DNA of 64,000 nt from Nitrospirae bacterium GWF2_44_13 (GTDB taxonomy: Bacteria > Nitrospirota > Thermodesulfovibrionia > Thermodesulfovibrionales > UBA1546), in NCBI GenBank assembly GCA_001805105.1, contig MHEE01000012.1, forward strand, positions 107,127-171,126. Direction: 5' to 3'. The stretch's first letter is position 1. The number at the start of each line of letters is the position of its first letter. The position numbers and the translations under genes were made by a program. Shown piece by piece: positions 42,951 through 52,824 of the stretch. The notes under the pieces are model-generated. The model saw only the letters and a program-made list of their open reading frames with translations. It was not told where the DNA came from and did no database searches.

Positions 42951-43370
42951 TCAGAAAGTATTTTTTCCATCCCTCAACCCAAGATAATAAAGGTTTTCTT
43001 CACATGCATTTGTCCAGCAGCATCTTTTACAATACCTCTCCAGCCATAGATGAAAAATTGCCGGGATTTTTTCTTTTAAGACATTCCACCCTAATTTACT
43101 ATCGAAGGCCTCCTTCAGAAGTTTCAAGGCAAACTCATCCATTTCTATAATTTCTTGATTCGAATGATCCTCTGAGCAACATTTTTTATCCCTCATGTAA
43201 GGACATCCCCTGCATACATCATCTGCACCAACAGAAACCTCAACTCCCAGATTCTCCGCCTTTTCCAGTACGCATCTCAGGTTTTCTGTGAATTCCCTGT
43301 TATAGCCTTTGCCGTTGAAAAAATGCAGGCAGATAAGATGGTGCCCTCTCAGCTTAGGAATAACGGACAT
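42951..43370 (-). CDS. DUF1284 family cysteine-rich protein
   Basis: Start set at Met6 (SVIPKLRGHHLICLHFF), the family's opening; the frame is open to 43385. About 139 residues. Cysteine clusters CRGCPYMRDKKCC and RYCKRCCWTNACEEN suggest an iron-sulfur or zinc site. LRGHHLICLHFFNGKGY is the DUF1284 signature. Function unknown; some members are annotated as iron-sulfur binding. No clear link to the LPS genes, with which it converges. Confidence 0.82.
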   Translation of the reverse strand: MSVIPKLRGHHLICLHFFNGKGYNREFTENLRCVLEKAENLGVEVSVGADDVCRGCPYMRDKKCCSEDHSNQEIIEMDEFALKLLKEAFDSKLGWNVLKEKIPAIFHLWLERYCKRCCWTNACEENLYYLGLRDGKNTF

Positions 43371-43427
43371 TTTTAAGTATAACAAATTTGCCGTTCTGCA
43401 GCGCTTCCCTGTATGTTAAAATTATAG

Positions 43428-43937
43428 ATGTCTGTTTTGCCTTCACCAGAAAACCTCAAAAATGCAGAACTCGTAATCTGTGATAGTGAGACTGCCAGTC
43501 AGGCTCATAAGGAATTGTTCCGCTCCGGCGATATTCAATATATCATTTCAGATAAGGCTGCAAGTCTCATTGATTATCTTTCACACATCATCAATACATA
43601 CTGCTTATCATCCCCCTTACGAAAAATCCATCTTGTTATGGGCTGGCCAAACATCTTACAGATTTCTCTATTGAAAGCGTCAAAGCCATCTGTCGGCGAC
43701 GTATTTACGCTTCTCAGAAACGAAGGAATCAGTTCAGAAGAACTTAAGCCGTTTAAGGCGTCTGACATAAATGACCTTTTCCCGTGGCTTTACTACGGTA
43801 AAAGGTTTGACATCCTGAGAAGGTTATGCCATATCGCAAAAAGAAAGGTTGAGGACAATTTTAAAAAATATTCCATTGCTGTTGAATGCCACATCATTGC
43901 GGAGGACACTAAAAAAATAGTTGCAAGCAGCCTCTGA
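43428..43937 (+). CDS. hypothetical protein
   Basis: 169 residues, not recognised. Neutral helical protein (SVLPSPENLKNAELVICDSE; LHLVMGW-like stretch KIHLVMGWPNILQISLLKAS; FPWLYYGKRFDILRRLC). No signal peptide or membrane helix. No strong ribosome site; it diverges from the DUF1284 gene across about 60 bases. Coding potential is supported by length and normal amino-acid use only. Confidence 0.55.
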   Translation: MSVLPSPENLKNAELVICDSETASQAHKELFRSGDIQYIISDKAASLIDYLSHIINTYCLSSPLRKIHLVMGWPNILQISLLKASKPSVGDVFTLLRNEGISSEELKPFKASDINDLFPWLYYGKRFDILRRLCHIAKRKVEDNFKKYSIAVECHIIAEDTKKIVASSL

Positions 43938-44108
43938 AGATGTTAGACGCCTTCGTGAAAGGCACCGCTGCAATGCACAACTTCCCGTTTTTCTGCTTAT
44001 TTATTAGTCACATATGCCTAAAAATAAGGCAATCATGTATCTTTAAGTCAAGAAAACCTTACAAATCAATGTATTGCTGCTGGCATGATTGTTGATACAT
44101 TAAGGTTG

Positions 44109-44804
44109 ATGTCTGTTTTGATTTTGAAAAATATAAAAACAGAAGGCCCTGGAACAATAGAGGACTTTCTCAGAGATGCAAACATTCATTATAATATCGT
44201 AGAACTTGAAACTGAGCCTGTTCCTGAGGCAAACAACTCCGACATACTTGTAATGATGGGCGGCCCGATGAGCGTGAATGAGAGTGACATCTATACATAC
44301 ATAAGCAAGGAAGAAGAGCTAACAAGAGAATTTATAAAAAAAGGCAGGAAAGTTCTCGGGATATGCCTTGGCGCGCAGATAATGGCAAAGGCGCTCGGAG
44401 CAAATGTCTATAAGGGAAAAGAACCTGAGATAGGCTGGTATAATATAGAGCTCACTGAGTCAGGGATAAAAGACAATATTATGAAAAAACTTGCATTGCA
44501 TCCTAAGGCAGGAGATTTCTGGAAAAAATTCAGTGTATTTCACTGGCATGGGGAAACCTTTGACATGCCGGAGGGCGCTGTGAGGCTCGCGAAATCAGAC
44601 CTTTATCCAAATCAGGCATTTAAATACAACGACAATGCCTATGCATTTCAGTTTCATATAGAAGTTACAAAAGAAATGGTTTATGACTGGTTTAAAAACG
44701 AGCCTGTGGACTTAAATAAAATAAAAATAGCGACTGAAAAACTCTATGAGATATACCATGGCAGGGCAGTAAATTTTTATAAGGCATTTTTTGCGAAAAG
44801 TTAA
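44109..44804 (+). CDS. class I glutamine amidotransferase-like protein (GMP synthase-like)
   Basis: About 231 residues starting at Met9 of the open frame (SVLILKNIKTEGPG), preceded by AAGG. Triad pieces are visible: nucleophile Cys in VLGICLGAQIMAKALG, and His/Glu in AFQFHIEVTKEM. Oxyanion region MMGGPMSVNE. It is a stand-alone GATase1 domain, as in gamma-glutamyl-gamma-aminobutyrate hydrolase-like or GuaA-N-like proteins. Followed by glnB 46 bases later, so it may be read with the nitrogen genes. Confidence 0.85.
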   Translation: MSVLILKNIKTEGPGTIEDFLRDANIHYNIVELETEPVPEANNSDILVMMGGPMSVNESDIYTYISKEEELTREFIKKGRKVLGICLGAQIMAKALGANVYKGKEPEIGWYNIELTESGIKDNIMKKLALHPKAGDFWKKFSVFHWHGETFDMPEGAVRLAKSDLYPNQAFKYNDNAYAFQFHIEVTKEMVYDWFKNEPVDLNKIKIATEKLYEIYHGRAVNFYKAFFAKS

Positions 44805-44847
44805 TAGGCAACGAATTAAAGACTTTTAACTCAGATACAGGAGGTGA

Positions 44848-45187
<340 letters not shown>

Positions 45188-45189
<2 letters not shown>

Positions 45190-45257
45190 AACAAGATGCA
45201 AGATACAGGATTAAAAATAAATTCCATCAGGCATCGTGCATTGTGAATCATGAATCA
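45188..45257. repeat. dispersed AAGATGCAAGATACAGGAT repeat (copy 3)
   Basis: AACAAGATGCAAGATACAGG then AT-rich, then CAGGCATCGTGCATTGTGAA, ATCATGAATCA. Third member of the family at 6766 and 29354, in the glnB-glnA gap. It may affect the glnB/glnA transcript ratio. Confidence 0.55.
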
Positions 45258-45281
45258 ATAAAAAATTAAAGGAGGAGAAAA

Positions 45282-46694
45282 ATGACACCGAAAGACGTAA
45301 TCAAAATGGCTCAGGAAAACAAGGCAGTCATGGCAAATTTCAAGTTCCTTGATTTCCCCGGCATCTGGCAGCATTTCGCAGTGCCGATAGCTGAATTAAA
45401 AGAAGAAGTATTTGAAGAAGGCCTTGGTTTTGACGGCTCTTCAATAAGGGGATGGCAGGCGATTCACACATCGGATATGCTTATAATCCCTGACCCCGCA
45501 ACAGCCTTTATGGACCCATTCATGGAGTACCCGACAATAAGCCTTATTTGCAACATCGTGGATCCTATCACAAAGGAATTCTACACAAGGGACCCGCGTT
45601 ATATCTCACAGAAGGCAGAGGCCTATCTTAAGTCATTAGGCATCGGCGACACAGCATATTTTGGGCCGGAGGCTGAGTTCTTTATATTCGATGATATAAG
45701 GTTTGACCAGACATCTAACAGCGGTTATTACTTTATCGACTCTGTTGAAGGCATCTGGAATTCAGGCAAAGACGAGAAGCCAAACCTTGGTTATAAGCCG
45801 AGACACAAGGAAGGTTATTTCCCTGTGCCTCCGACAGACAGTCAGGTAAATCTCAGGACAGAGATGGTCATGGAGATGCAGAAGTGCGGCATCTATATTG
45901 AGAGAGAGCACCATGAAGTTGCAACAGCAGGACAGGCAGAGATCGACATGAGATTTGACTCTCTTGTGAAAATGGCTGATAAGCTGATGCTTTTTAAATA
46001 TATAGTAAAAAATGTCGCAAAGCGGCACGGCAAGACAGTAACTTTCATGCCTAAACCTCTATTCGGCGACAACGGCTCAGGCATGCATGTGCATCAGAGC
46101 ATCTGGAAAAAAGACAAGCCTCTTTTTGCCGGTAACGGCTATGCAGGGTTGAGCGAGCTTGCGCTGTATTATATCGGAGGAATATTGAAACATGCGCCTG
46201 CCCTTGCCGCGATCACAAACCCGACTACGAACTCTTATAAAAGGCTTACGCCGGGCTTTGAGGCTCCTGTCAATCTCGCATATTCAGCAAGAAACCGTTC
46301 AGCATGCATAAGGATTCCGACCTATTCTCCAAGTCCGAAGGCAAAGAGGGCTGAGGTGAGATTCCCTGATCCGTCATGCAATGGATACCTTGCATTTGCA
46401 GCAATGCTTATGGCAGGGTTGGACGGCATAGAGAACAAGATACACCCGGGAGAGCCATTAGATAAAGACATTTATGATCTGGGGCCTGAAGAGTTGGCAT
46501 CTGTTCCGACAATGCCTGCAAGCCTTGAAGAGGCATTGGATAATCTTGAGGCTGACAATGAATTCCTCAGGAAGGGCAATGTATTCACAGAGGACGCCTT
46601 AGACACATGGATAAGCTACAAGAGGTCAAAAGAGGTTGACGCGCTGAGGCTAAGACCGCATCCCTACGAGTTTTTCCTGTACTACGATATTTAA
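45282..46694 (+). CDS. glnA: glutamine synthetase, type I
   Basis: Assimilates ammonia into glutamine. 470 residues. [20 protein letters not shown] (GFDGSS), [40 protein letters not shown] (ATP-side) and [12 protein letters not shown] are all present. An adenylylation-type Tyr in [17 protein letters not shown] is conserved, so regulation by adenylylation is likely. Very strong ribosome site AAAGGAGGAG. Followed by a stable hairpin. The final DI ends in TAA before it. Confidence 0.97.
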   Translation: MTPKDVIKMAQENKAVMANFKFLDFPGIWQHFAVPIAELKEEVFEEGLGFDGSSIRGWQAIHTSDMLIIPDPATAFMDPFMEYPTISLICNIVDPITKEFYTRDPRYISQKAEAYLKSLGIGDTAYFGPEAEFFIFDDIRFDQTSNSGYYFIDSVEGIWNSGKDEKPNLGYKPRHKEGYFPVPPTDSQVNLRTEMVMEMQKCGIYIEREHHEVATAGQAEIDMRFDSLVKMADKLMLFKYIVKNVAKRHGKTVTFMPKPLFGDNGSGMHVHQSIWKKDKPLFAGNGYAGLSELALYYIGGILKHAPALAAITNPTTNSYKRLTPGFEAPVNLAYSARNRSACIRIPTYSPSPKAKRAEVRFPDPSCNGYLAFAAMLMAGLDGIENKIHPGEPLDKDIYDLGPEELASVPTMPASLEEALDNLEADNEFLRKGNVFTEDALDTWISYKRSKEVDALRLRPHPYEFFLYYDI

Positions 46695-46700
46695 AAAATA

Positions 46701-46736
46701 GAAGGGAGAGACTGTATTTGTGCAGTCCCTCCCTTC
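46701..46736 (+). terminator. hairpin after glnA
   Basis: GAAGGGAG…CTCCCTTC with inner GACTG…CAGTC and one mismatch, about 13 pairs and an eight-base loop, seven bases after the glnA stop. The T-rich tail is on the minus strand (TATTTTTTAA), and the plus strand has only CAAAAATCC. So it either acts as a stabilising 3' hairpin or as a weak terminator. Confidence 0.55.
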
Positions 46737-46810
46737 AAAAATCCTACACTGTTGCGATACAGACACATCAGCTTCCTTGCTTTTCCCTGAGCTATATATT
46801 AAAATTTTTC

Positions 46811-48127
46811 ATGTCTCAAATAATCGACCAGCTTAAAAAAGGCGAAAAAAGACTTGCTGTTGTCGGACTCGGATATGTAGGGCTTCCGCTTGCGGTTGAG
46901 TTCGGCAAAACTACAGGGAAAGTCATAGGCTTTGATGTAAAAAAAGACCGTATAAAAGAACTATCATCGGGCATAGACATTACAGGCGAGATCACTACCG
47001 ACATCTTAAAGAAAACTGATATAGACTTCACATCAGATCCCAAAAGGCTCAGAGAAGCATCTGTAATCATAATTGCTGTTCCCACACCTATAGATAAATA
47101 CAAGATACCCGACTTAAAGCCGCTCGAGTCAGCATCACGGATTGTCGGAGAAAATATTCAGCGAGGCGCTGTTGTAGTATATGAATCTACGGTGTATCCA
47201 GGAGTAACACAAGATTTCTGCGTGCCCATTATTGAACAATATTCCGGAATGAAATGCGGAAAAGACTTCAGAATTGGCTATTCTCCGGAAAGGATAAACC
47301 CCGGAGACAAAGACCACAATCTGACCAATATAATAAAAGTCGTAGCCGGAGGGGACAAAGAAACGACAGATTTGCTTGCAGAATTATATGGTCTTGTTGT
47401 AAAGGCAGGAATTCACAAAGCCCCTGATATCAGGACTGCGGAGGCTGCAAAGGTCATAGAAAACATACAGAGGGACCTCAATATCGCCCTCATTAATGAA
47501 CTCGCCATTATTTTCCATAAACTCGGGCTTGACACCAGAGATGTTCTGGATGCCGCATCAACAAAATGGAATTTTCTAAGGTTTGAGCCCGGGCTTGTAG
47601 GCGGCCACTGCATAGGTGTTGACCCGTATTATCTGACCTTCAAGGCACAGTCTATCGGCTATCATCCGGAGGTAATCCTGTCAGGAAGGCGCATTAATGA
47701 CAGCATGGGGAAATATATAGCAGAACAGGCAATAAAACATCTCATAAAATCAAATAAGGCGGTGAAAGGCAGCAAAATCCTCATCCTTGGATTTACATTC
47801 AAGGATAATGTGAAAGACATAAGAAACACGCGTGTAATAGATATTTATAACGAACTGAAGGAATACGGTGTTGAGCCGTATGTTCACGACCCTCATGCCA
47901 GCCCTGATGATGTGTCAGCAGAATATGGCATTAAACTCATGCAAACCCCTGAAGAGAAACGCCCGTTTGACGGAATAATTATTGCTGTAAAGCACGGAGA
48001 ATACGCTAATTATTCAATGGAATATCTTAAGGGTCTGTGCAACAGCAATGCATCCCTTATAGATGTCAAAGGAATATACGGAAAGGATGAGGCGCTGAAG
48101 GCAGGACTAAACTACTGGAGGCTTTAA
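46811..48127 (+). CDS. nucleotide-sugar dehydrogenase (UDP-HexNAc 6-dehydrogenase, TviB/WbpO-like)
   Basis: NAD-dependent two-step oxidation of UDP-N-acetylhexosamine to the uronic acid. The frame is open from 46718, but Met32 (SQIIDQLKKGEKRLAVVGLG) is the natural start. Rossmann motif VVGLGYVGLPLAVEFGK, catalytic Cys in GLVGGHCIGVDPYYL, and a C-terminal NAD-sugar domain (KILILGFTFKDNVKDIRNTR). About 438 residues. Converges with the polysaccharide cluster and feeds it, together with the UDP-GlcNAc 2-epimerase at 52825-53949 (UDP-ManNAcA is possible). Confidence 0.9.
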   Translation: MSQIIDQLKKGEKRLAVVGLGYVGLPLAVEFGKTTGKVIGFDVKKDRIKELSSGIDITGEITTDILKKTDIDFTSDPKRLREASVIIIAVPTPIDKYKIPDLKPLESASRIVGENIQRGAVVVYESTVYPGVTQDFCVPIIEQYSGMKCGKDFRIGYSPERINPGDKDHNLTNIIKVVAGGDKETTDLLAELYGLVVKAGIHKAPDIRTAEAAKVIENIQRDLNIALINELAIIFHKLGLDTRDVLDAASTKWNFLRFEPGLVGGHCIGVDPYYLTFKAQSIGYHPEVILSGRRINDSMGKYIAEQAIKHLIKSNKAVKGSKILILGFTFKDNVKDIRNTRVIDIYNELKEYGVEPYVHDPHASPDDVSAEYGIKLMQTPEEKRPFDGIIIAVKHGEYANYSMEYLKGLCNSNASLIDVKGIYGKDEALKAGLNYWRL

Positions 48128-48172
48128 AAACAAATTATAGAACGAGGTTTAAACATCTGGCTGAAAATAATA

Positions 48173-50122
48173 TCAGTTCTCATTAAAATGTCTTACATAT
48201 TTCTTGAGTAAATCTCTGACCCGGCGGTCATCTACATTAGGAGATTCCTTTATCGCCCCATAGAATTCCTTCAGTATATTCTCTATCGCCTCCATGGAAT
48301 ATTTCTCGCTATTTTTTGCTATAAATATTCTCTCATGTTTGCTTGCAACAGTGCCTTCTTCCGCAGTGAGTATCTCCTCAAAAAGTTTTTCTCCGGGCCT
48401 TAAACCTATAAATTCTATATCCACATCCTTATATGGTTCCATCCCGTGAATCCTTATCAACTCTTCAGCCAGTTCAACAATCTTTACGGGTTCTCCCATA
48501 TCAAGCGCAAGGACATCTCCCGCCTTTCCTATAACAGCTGCCTGCAGCACAAGAGAAACTGCTTCAGGCACTGTCATGAAATATCTCCGCATATCTCTGT
48601 GAGTCACTGTGAGCGGACCGCCGTATTTCAATTGATCGAGGAACAGAGGCAAAACACTTCCCCTGCTGCCCAGAACATTGCCGAACCGAACTGATATGAA
48701 TTCCGTTTTTCCATTATCTTTTCTATTCCGGCTGCTGACATCATTTAAGGCTGTGCATATATATTCCGCTACCCTCTTAGTCGCCCCCATAACACTTGTA
48801 GGCCTAACAGCCTTGTCTGTTGAAATCATTATGAATTTCTCCACAGCATGTTCTGCTGCGGTTTTTGCCGTATTATATGTCCCAAAGATATTGACTTTAA
48901 CTGCCTCGTCAGGATTGTGTTCCATCATAGGCACATGCTTATACGCAGCGGCATGAAATACAATCTGCGGCTTGAAAGTCTTAATTACTTCATTAACTCT
49001 TTCTGTATCCCTTATGTCACCAACCACAAAAGATATTTTCTCAAACAGATATGGGAAAGACTGTTTTAACTTCTGGGCAATATTATGAAGCTCGGTTTCA
49101 TCGATATCAAAAAGAATTACCCTTTCGGGATAAAATCCGCACACCTGCATTATTATTTCAGACCCTATAGAGCCGCCTGCTCCCGTTATAAGAATAACTC
49201 TGCCTTTTAAAAACTTTTCAATCTCACTATAATCTACCTTTACTGTCTGACGGCCTATAAGGTCCTCTATTCGTATTTCTTCAAGGCTTTTGAGATTTAT
49301 GTCAGGCTTATGAAAGTCATATATCCTTGGAACAATTTTAATGGTTTTTATTCCACATTCCCTTGCGTCATCATACATCCTTCTCAAATCTTTATGGTTT
49401 AAGGATGGTATGGCTATAACCAAAGCTTCAGTTGTATATTTTCTTACAACAGCCTTTAATTTATCAGTCTTTGCCAGAACTTTTACTCCATGAATATATG
49501 TTCCGAGTTTACTCCCGTCATCATCAAGAAACCCTACTGGATAAAACAGCGAGATTTCCTGTTTGGCTATATCCCTCAGCACCATTTCTCCTGTATTGCC
49601 GGCTCCGATAATTATTGTCCTCAACCCTTGTTTAAGATTTCTCTTATTGCGAACAATCTCAAGGTAAAGCCTTTTAGATATTCTGAGCCCGGAAAATAAT
49701 AAAATGCATATACCCAAATCAATCAGAAAAATGCTCCTTGGGAATCCTATAGAAACAGGGCTCAAAAAGCGCCCTATAAGGGCAAAAAGATTCAAAGGCG
49801 ACGGGACTAAAACTAAAACTATCAAAACTAATTGCGCAACGATAAGCGCATTTACAATATTGCACATATCATTAATACCGACATGCCTCCATGTAATCCT
49901 GTAAACTCTGAATAAGCCGAAAAATGCCAGCTTAACTATAATAAAAAAAGGCAACCCTATTGCAATCAACCGTCTGTATTCATCAGCTAATGCAAATTCA
50001 AAACGCAGGAAAAAAGAAAGATACAGAGAAAGGATAATAATTAGAATATCCGAGAGAATAAAGAATATCGAGCGCTTAAATAAAGAAGGATACAAAAGAC
50101 TTGGAATATACTGTTTCAGCAT
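48173..50122 (-). CDS. membrane UDP-GlcNAc 4,6-dehydratase (WbpM/CapD/PglF family)
   Basis: 649 residues. Four N-terminal membrane helices (IFFILSDILIIILSLYLSFF onward), a first Rossmann domain (IIIGAGNTGEMVLRDIAK) and the catalytic domain from about 305 (VILITGAGGSIGSEIIMQVC). MISTDKAVRPTSVMGATKR holds the Met/Lys catalytic variant typical of WbpM-type dehydratases. Adjacent to a priming transferase and a reductase-like epimerase, the set known to make QuiNAc-PP-undecaprenol. Last gene of the minus-strand run. Confidence 0.93.
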   Translation of the reverse strand: MLKQYIPSLLYPSLFKRSIFFILSDILIIILSLYLSFFLRFEFALADEYRRLIAIGLPFFIIVKLAFFGLFRVYRITWRHVGINDMCNIVNALIVAQLVLIVLVLVPSPLNLFALIGRFLSPVSIGFPRSIFLIDLGICILLFSGLRISKRLYLEIVRNKRNLKQGLRTIIIGAGNTGEMVLRDIAKQEISLFYPVGFLDDDGSKLGTYIHGVKVLAKTDKLKAVVRKYTTEALVIAIPSLNHKDLRRMYDDARECGIKTIKIVPRIYDFHKPDINLKSLEEIRIEDLIGRQTVKVDYSEIEKFLKGRVILITGAGGSIGSEIIMQVCGFYPERVILFDIDETELHNIAQKLKQSFPYLFEKISFVVGDIRDTERVNEVIKTFKPQIVFHAAAYKHVPMMEHNPDEAVKVNIFGTYNTAKTAAEHAVEKFIMISTDKAVRPTSVMGATKRVAEYICTALNDVSSRNRKDNGKTEFISVRFGNVLGSRGSVLPLFLDQLKYGGPLTVTHRDMRRYFMTVPEAVSLVLQAAVIGKAGDVLALDMGEPVKIVELAEELIRIHGMEPYKDVDIEFIGLRPGEKLFEEILTAEEGTVASKHERIFIAKNSEKYSMEAIENILKEFYGAIKESPNVDDRRVRDLLKKYVRHFNEN

Positions 50123-50683
50123 TTAATGTTTTATGCCTGCACTTCCGGCAACCTTAAAAATAGTCAGCCACAATATTTTAATATCAAAAAAAAATGACCT
50201 GCGCTTCATATAATATTCATCAAAATTAACTTTGACCGGAATTGGAATATCATCCCTGCCATTTATCTGCGCCCAGCCGGTGAGTCCTGGAGTAAGCTTA
50301 TGAACTCCCTTCATCGTTCTGAGGTCAATTAAGTCATGCTGGTTAAATAGGGCAGGCCTCGGCCCAACAAAGCTCATATCTCCTTTAAGTATACTACAAA
50401 GCTGCGGCAATTCATCAAGACTCATTTTTCTTAAAAACTTTCCTGCTTTAGTCAAAAACTGATCCGGATTTTCTAAAAGATGCGTCGCAACCGGTGGAGT
50501 ATCTATTTTCATAGTGCGGAATTTAGGCATTTTAAAAATTGTATTGTTAAGGCCAACTCTGTCAGACCAGTGCAGTACAGGCCCTTTTGATGTTATTTTA
50601 ATTATAATTGCCACTACTGCTATTGGCAGTGCAAGAAAGCACAGAAGCAGCAAAGCCATCCCAACATCAAATATTCTTTTCAT
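50123..50683 (-). CDS. initiating sugar transferase (PglC/WbpL-like polyprenyl-P glycosyl-1-phosphate transferase)
   Basis: 186 residues, one N-terminal helix (MALLLLCFLALPIAVVAIII) anchoring the bacterial sugar transferase domain: GPVLHWSDRVGLNNTIFKMP, KFRTMK, LRKMSLDELPQLCSILKGDM, SFVGPRPALF. Starts glycan assembly by moving a sugar-1-phosphate to undecaprenyl phosphate at the inner membrane. The start overlaps the upstream epimerase gene by 17 bases and its end abuts the dehydratase gene. Sugar likely QuiNAc by context. Confidence 0.92.
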   Translation of the reverse strand: MKRIFDVGMALLLLCFLALPIAVVAIIIKITSKGPVLHWSDRVGLNNTIFKMPKFRTMKIDTPPVATHLLENPDQFLTKAGKFLRKMSLDELPQLCSILKGDMSFVGPRPALFNQHDLIDLRTMKGVHKLTPGLTGWAQINGRDDIPIPVKVNFDEYYMKRRSFFFDIKILWLTIFKVAGSAGIKH

Positions 50684-51641
50684 TTGACATGAACCAGTCA
50701 GCTGTCATTCTAAGCCCCTGCTCCATTGTAAATGGCGGAGTCCAGTTTAACTCTCTGCGTATTTTAGAGCTGTCAATCTGCAAAGAGCCTGTTAATCGCT
50801 CAATCTCGGAGCTTTTGCCTGCGACGTTGCCAATCATTTTCAAAAGAGGCGCCGGACATGGAAACAATCTCGCCTTTTTACCCAGTGCCACAGCTATCAT
50901 CCTTATCAACTCAGGGGTAGAAACATCCTGCCCGTCGCTCACTAAAAATGTCTTATTAACAGCATCGGGATGCTCTATACACCTTATTATTGCATCTACA
51001 AGATTGCCTATATAAATCATGCTTCTCTTGTTATTTACCATAGACAGAGGTAAAGGAATATTTTTATTTACCATATCAAGCAAACGCAGAAAATTCGCTT
51101 TGACACCCTGCCCATATACAAGAGGAGAACGTAGTATCACTATCTCCATTCCCGCAGCATCTGAAATATTATGCAATGCCTGCTCTGCCTCCCATTTAGA
51201 AGTGGAGTAATCATCATGGGGGTTTGGAGTATCTCGTTCAGTAAATTGATGCTTCTCTGTTTCTTCTCCATTCACCTTAACTGTACTTAAGAAAACAAAG
51301 CGTTTTACCCCTGCATTTGCTGCCATCCGTGCCAAGAGCGATGTCCCTTCAGCATTTACCTTCCTGAATACCGTGAACGGGTCTCCAGAGGTTTCTCTCA
51401 TAATGTGCACACGTGCTGCGAGGTGAATAATACAATCTATCCCCTTTAAAGCCATACTCCAATTTGTCTTCTGACTAATATCATCTATAAAAACAAATTC
51501 GGCATTATTGCTGGATTTTAGAGAGTGTACACTCTCTGGAAGATGCCTTACTGCTTCCCTCACAAAGTAGCCGGCCTTCAATAAAGTTTCACATAACCTC
51601 TGACCTATAAAGCCATTAGCACCGGTAACAAGTATCTTCAT
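50667..51641 (-). CDS. SDR sugar-nucleotide epimerase/reductase (WbpV/WreQ-like)
   Basis: About 324 residues starting at Met5 (KILVTGANGFIGQRL); the frame opens at 51653. NAD(P) motif GANGFIGQ, DCIIHLAARVH, FLSTVKVNGE and the Tyr-x-x-x-Lys of DDYSTSKWEAEQAL. Its position before a priming transferase and a 4,6-dehydratase is that of UDP-4-keto-6-deoxy-HexNAc 4-reductases (WreQ). The reductase reading is inference; a plain epimerase is possible. Confidence 0.83.
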   Translation of the reverse strand: MKILVTGANGFIGQRLCETLLKAGYFVREAVRHLPESVHSLKSSNNAEFVFIDDISQKTNWSMALKGIDCIIHLAARVHIMRETSGDPFTVFRKVNAEGTSLLARMAANAGVKRFVFLSTVKVNGEETEKHQFTERDTPNPHDDYSTSKWEAEQALHNISDAAGMEIVILRSPLVYGQGVKANFLRLLDMVNKNIPLPLSMVNNKRSMIYIGNLVDAIIRCIEHPDAVNKTFLVSDGQDVSTPELIRMIAVALGKKARLFPCPAPLLKMIGNVAGKSSEIERLTGSLQIDSSKIRRELNWTPPFTMEQGLRMTADWFMSNEKNI

Positions 51642-51689
51642 TTTCGTCAACATTGAAATAACAAAAAAATCATCGCCTGAACTATCTTT

Positions 51690-52814
51690 CTATTTCTCAG
51701 CTCTAATATCTACCCCTCTTACTGCACTATTCATTCCAGGCGGGAAATCAGCAAGAGACTCTATTTTTTCCAAATAATCCCTGAACCATTCAATATTCGT
51801 TTGAAATCCCTCCTCGAAACCTATTAATGGTTCGTAGCCTATTAATCGCTGCGCCTTGTCTATAGACGCCAGAAGTCTCGGCTTTGTATCCCACTTGCGA
51901 CGCTCTCTAAATATTATTTCCGCTTTGTTTCCGGTCGCATTATTTACCATTTTTGCCAAATCTCTAATAGAGACCTCTTTCCCTGATGCGAGGTTAAAGT
52001 TCTCCCCTATCGCATTCTGATAGTACCCTGCTTTTATAAGGCCTTGCACAAGGTCAAGCACATAGGTAAAATCCCTTGTCTCCTCTCCGATGCCTGTAAT
52101 AGGCAGCCCTATGCCATTCATTGCCCAGTAAATAAAGTTCGGTATCACATTCCGGTACTGACCCGGCACTTCTCCCGGTCCATAAGAATTAAAAAAACGG
52201 CAGTTGGCTACAGGTAATCCATAATGATGGTGGTAGAAATTACAGTACATCTCTCCAGTCATCTTATTGATCTGATACGGCGTGGTAAGGTGCATAGATA
52301 CAAACTCTTCCTTTAACGGAAGTTCTGGATATGAACCATAAATTGCACAACCGCTTGAGGCATAGATAAATTTATCTATCTTTGAAATGCTTGAGTATTC
52401 CAACAATTTTATTTGACCAATCACATCTACCTCAGCCGACGTTTCAGGATAATCCACTGAATTCTGGTTCGCAAAGAAAGCCGCCAGATGGAAGACGATA
52501 CTTGGTTCCTCTTTAAAAACTCTCTTTAAATCCACGTCACTTCGCACATCACCAAGCACAAACATTATATTCGGCAGTGGAGTCACATTCCACGGGTCTT
52601 TCGCTTTTATAGAGGAAAGGTTATCCAGAACCAGTATCTTTCCTTTATTGCCGACAAGACTTGAAAGCGCTATTATAAGATTGCTCCCTATTGCTCCTGC
52701 TCCGCCTGTCACAAGAATTGTTCTTCCTGCATAGTAATCGGAAATCTCCCGTAAAAGATTCATCCTATTCATGTATTCATTTACAAGGCTTATCCGTTTC
52801 TCATACTTTCTCAT
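51690..52814 (-). CDS. NAD-dependent sugar-nucleotide epimerase/dehydratase
   Basis: 374 residues with an N-terminal helical extension (about 30 residues) before ILVTGGAGAIGSNLIIALSS. DNLSSIKAKD, FHLAAFFANQNSVDYPE, YASSGCAIYGSYPELPLKEE and Tyr in TTPYQINKMTGE (Tyr-x-x-x-Lys) identify an extended SDR. RFFNSYGPGEVPGQYRNVIP and GEETRDFTYVLDLVQG are typical of UDP-glucose 4-epimerase-like or dTDP-glucose 4,6-dehydratase-like enzymes. Exact substrate not clear. Confidence 0.86.
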   Translation of the reverse strand: MRKYEKRISLVNEYMNRMNLLREISDYYAGRTILVTGGAGAIGSNLIIALSSLVGNKGKILVLDNLSSIKAKDPWNVTPLPNIMFVLGDVRSDVDLKRVFKEEPSIVFHLAAFFANQNSVDYPETSAEVDVIGQIKLLEYSSISKIDKFIYASSGCAIYGSYPELPLKEEFVSMHLTTPYQINKMTGEMYCNFYHHHYGLPVANCRFFNSYGPGEVPGQYRNVIPNFIYWAMNGIGLPITGIGEETRDFTYVLDLVQGLIKAGYYQNAIGENFNLASGKEVSIRDLAKMVNNATGNKAEIIFRERRKWDTKPRLLASIDKAQRLIGYEPLIGFEEGFQTNIEWFRDYLEKIESLADFPPGMNSAVRGVDIRAEK

Positions 52815-52824
52815 TTAACCTCCA

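Noticed and set aside
44081..44096. TGGCATGATTGTTGAT, resembling a sigma-54 -24/-12 promoter upstream of the glutamine amidotransferase and glnB genes
   Set aside because: The invariant GC of the -12 element is GA, and a start of transcription there would fall on the ATG. Not supported.
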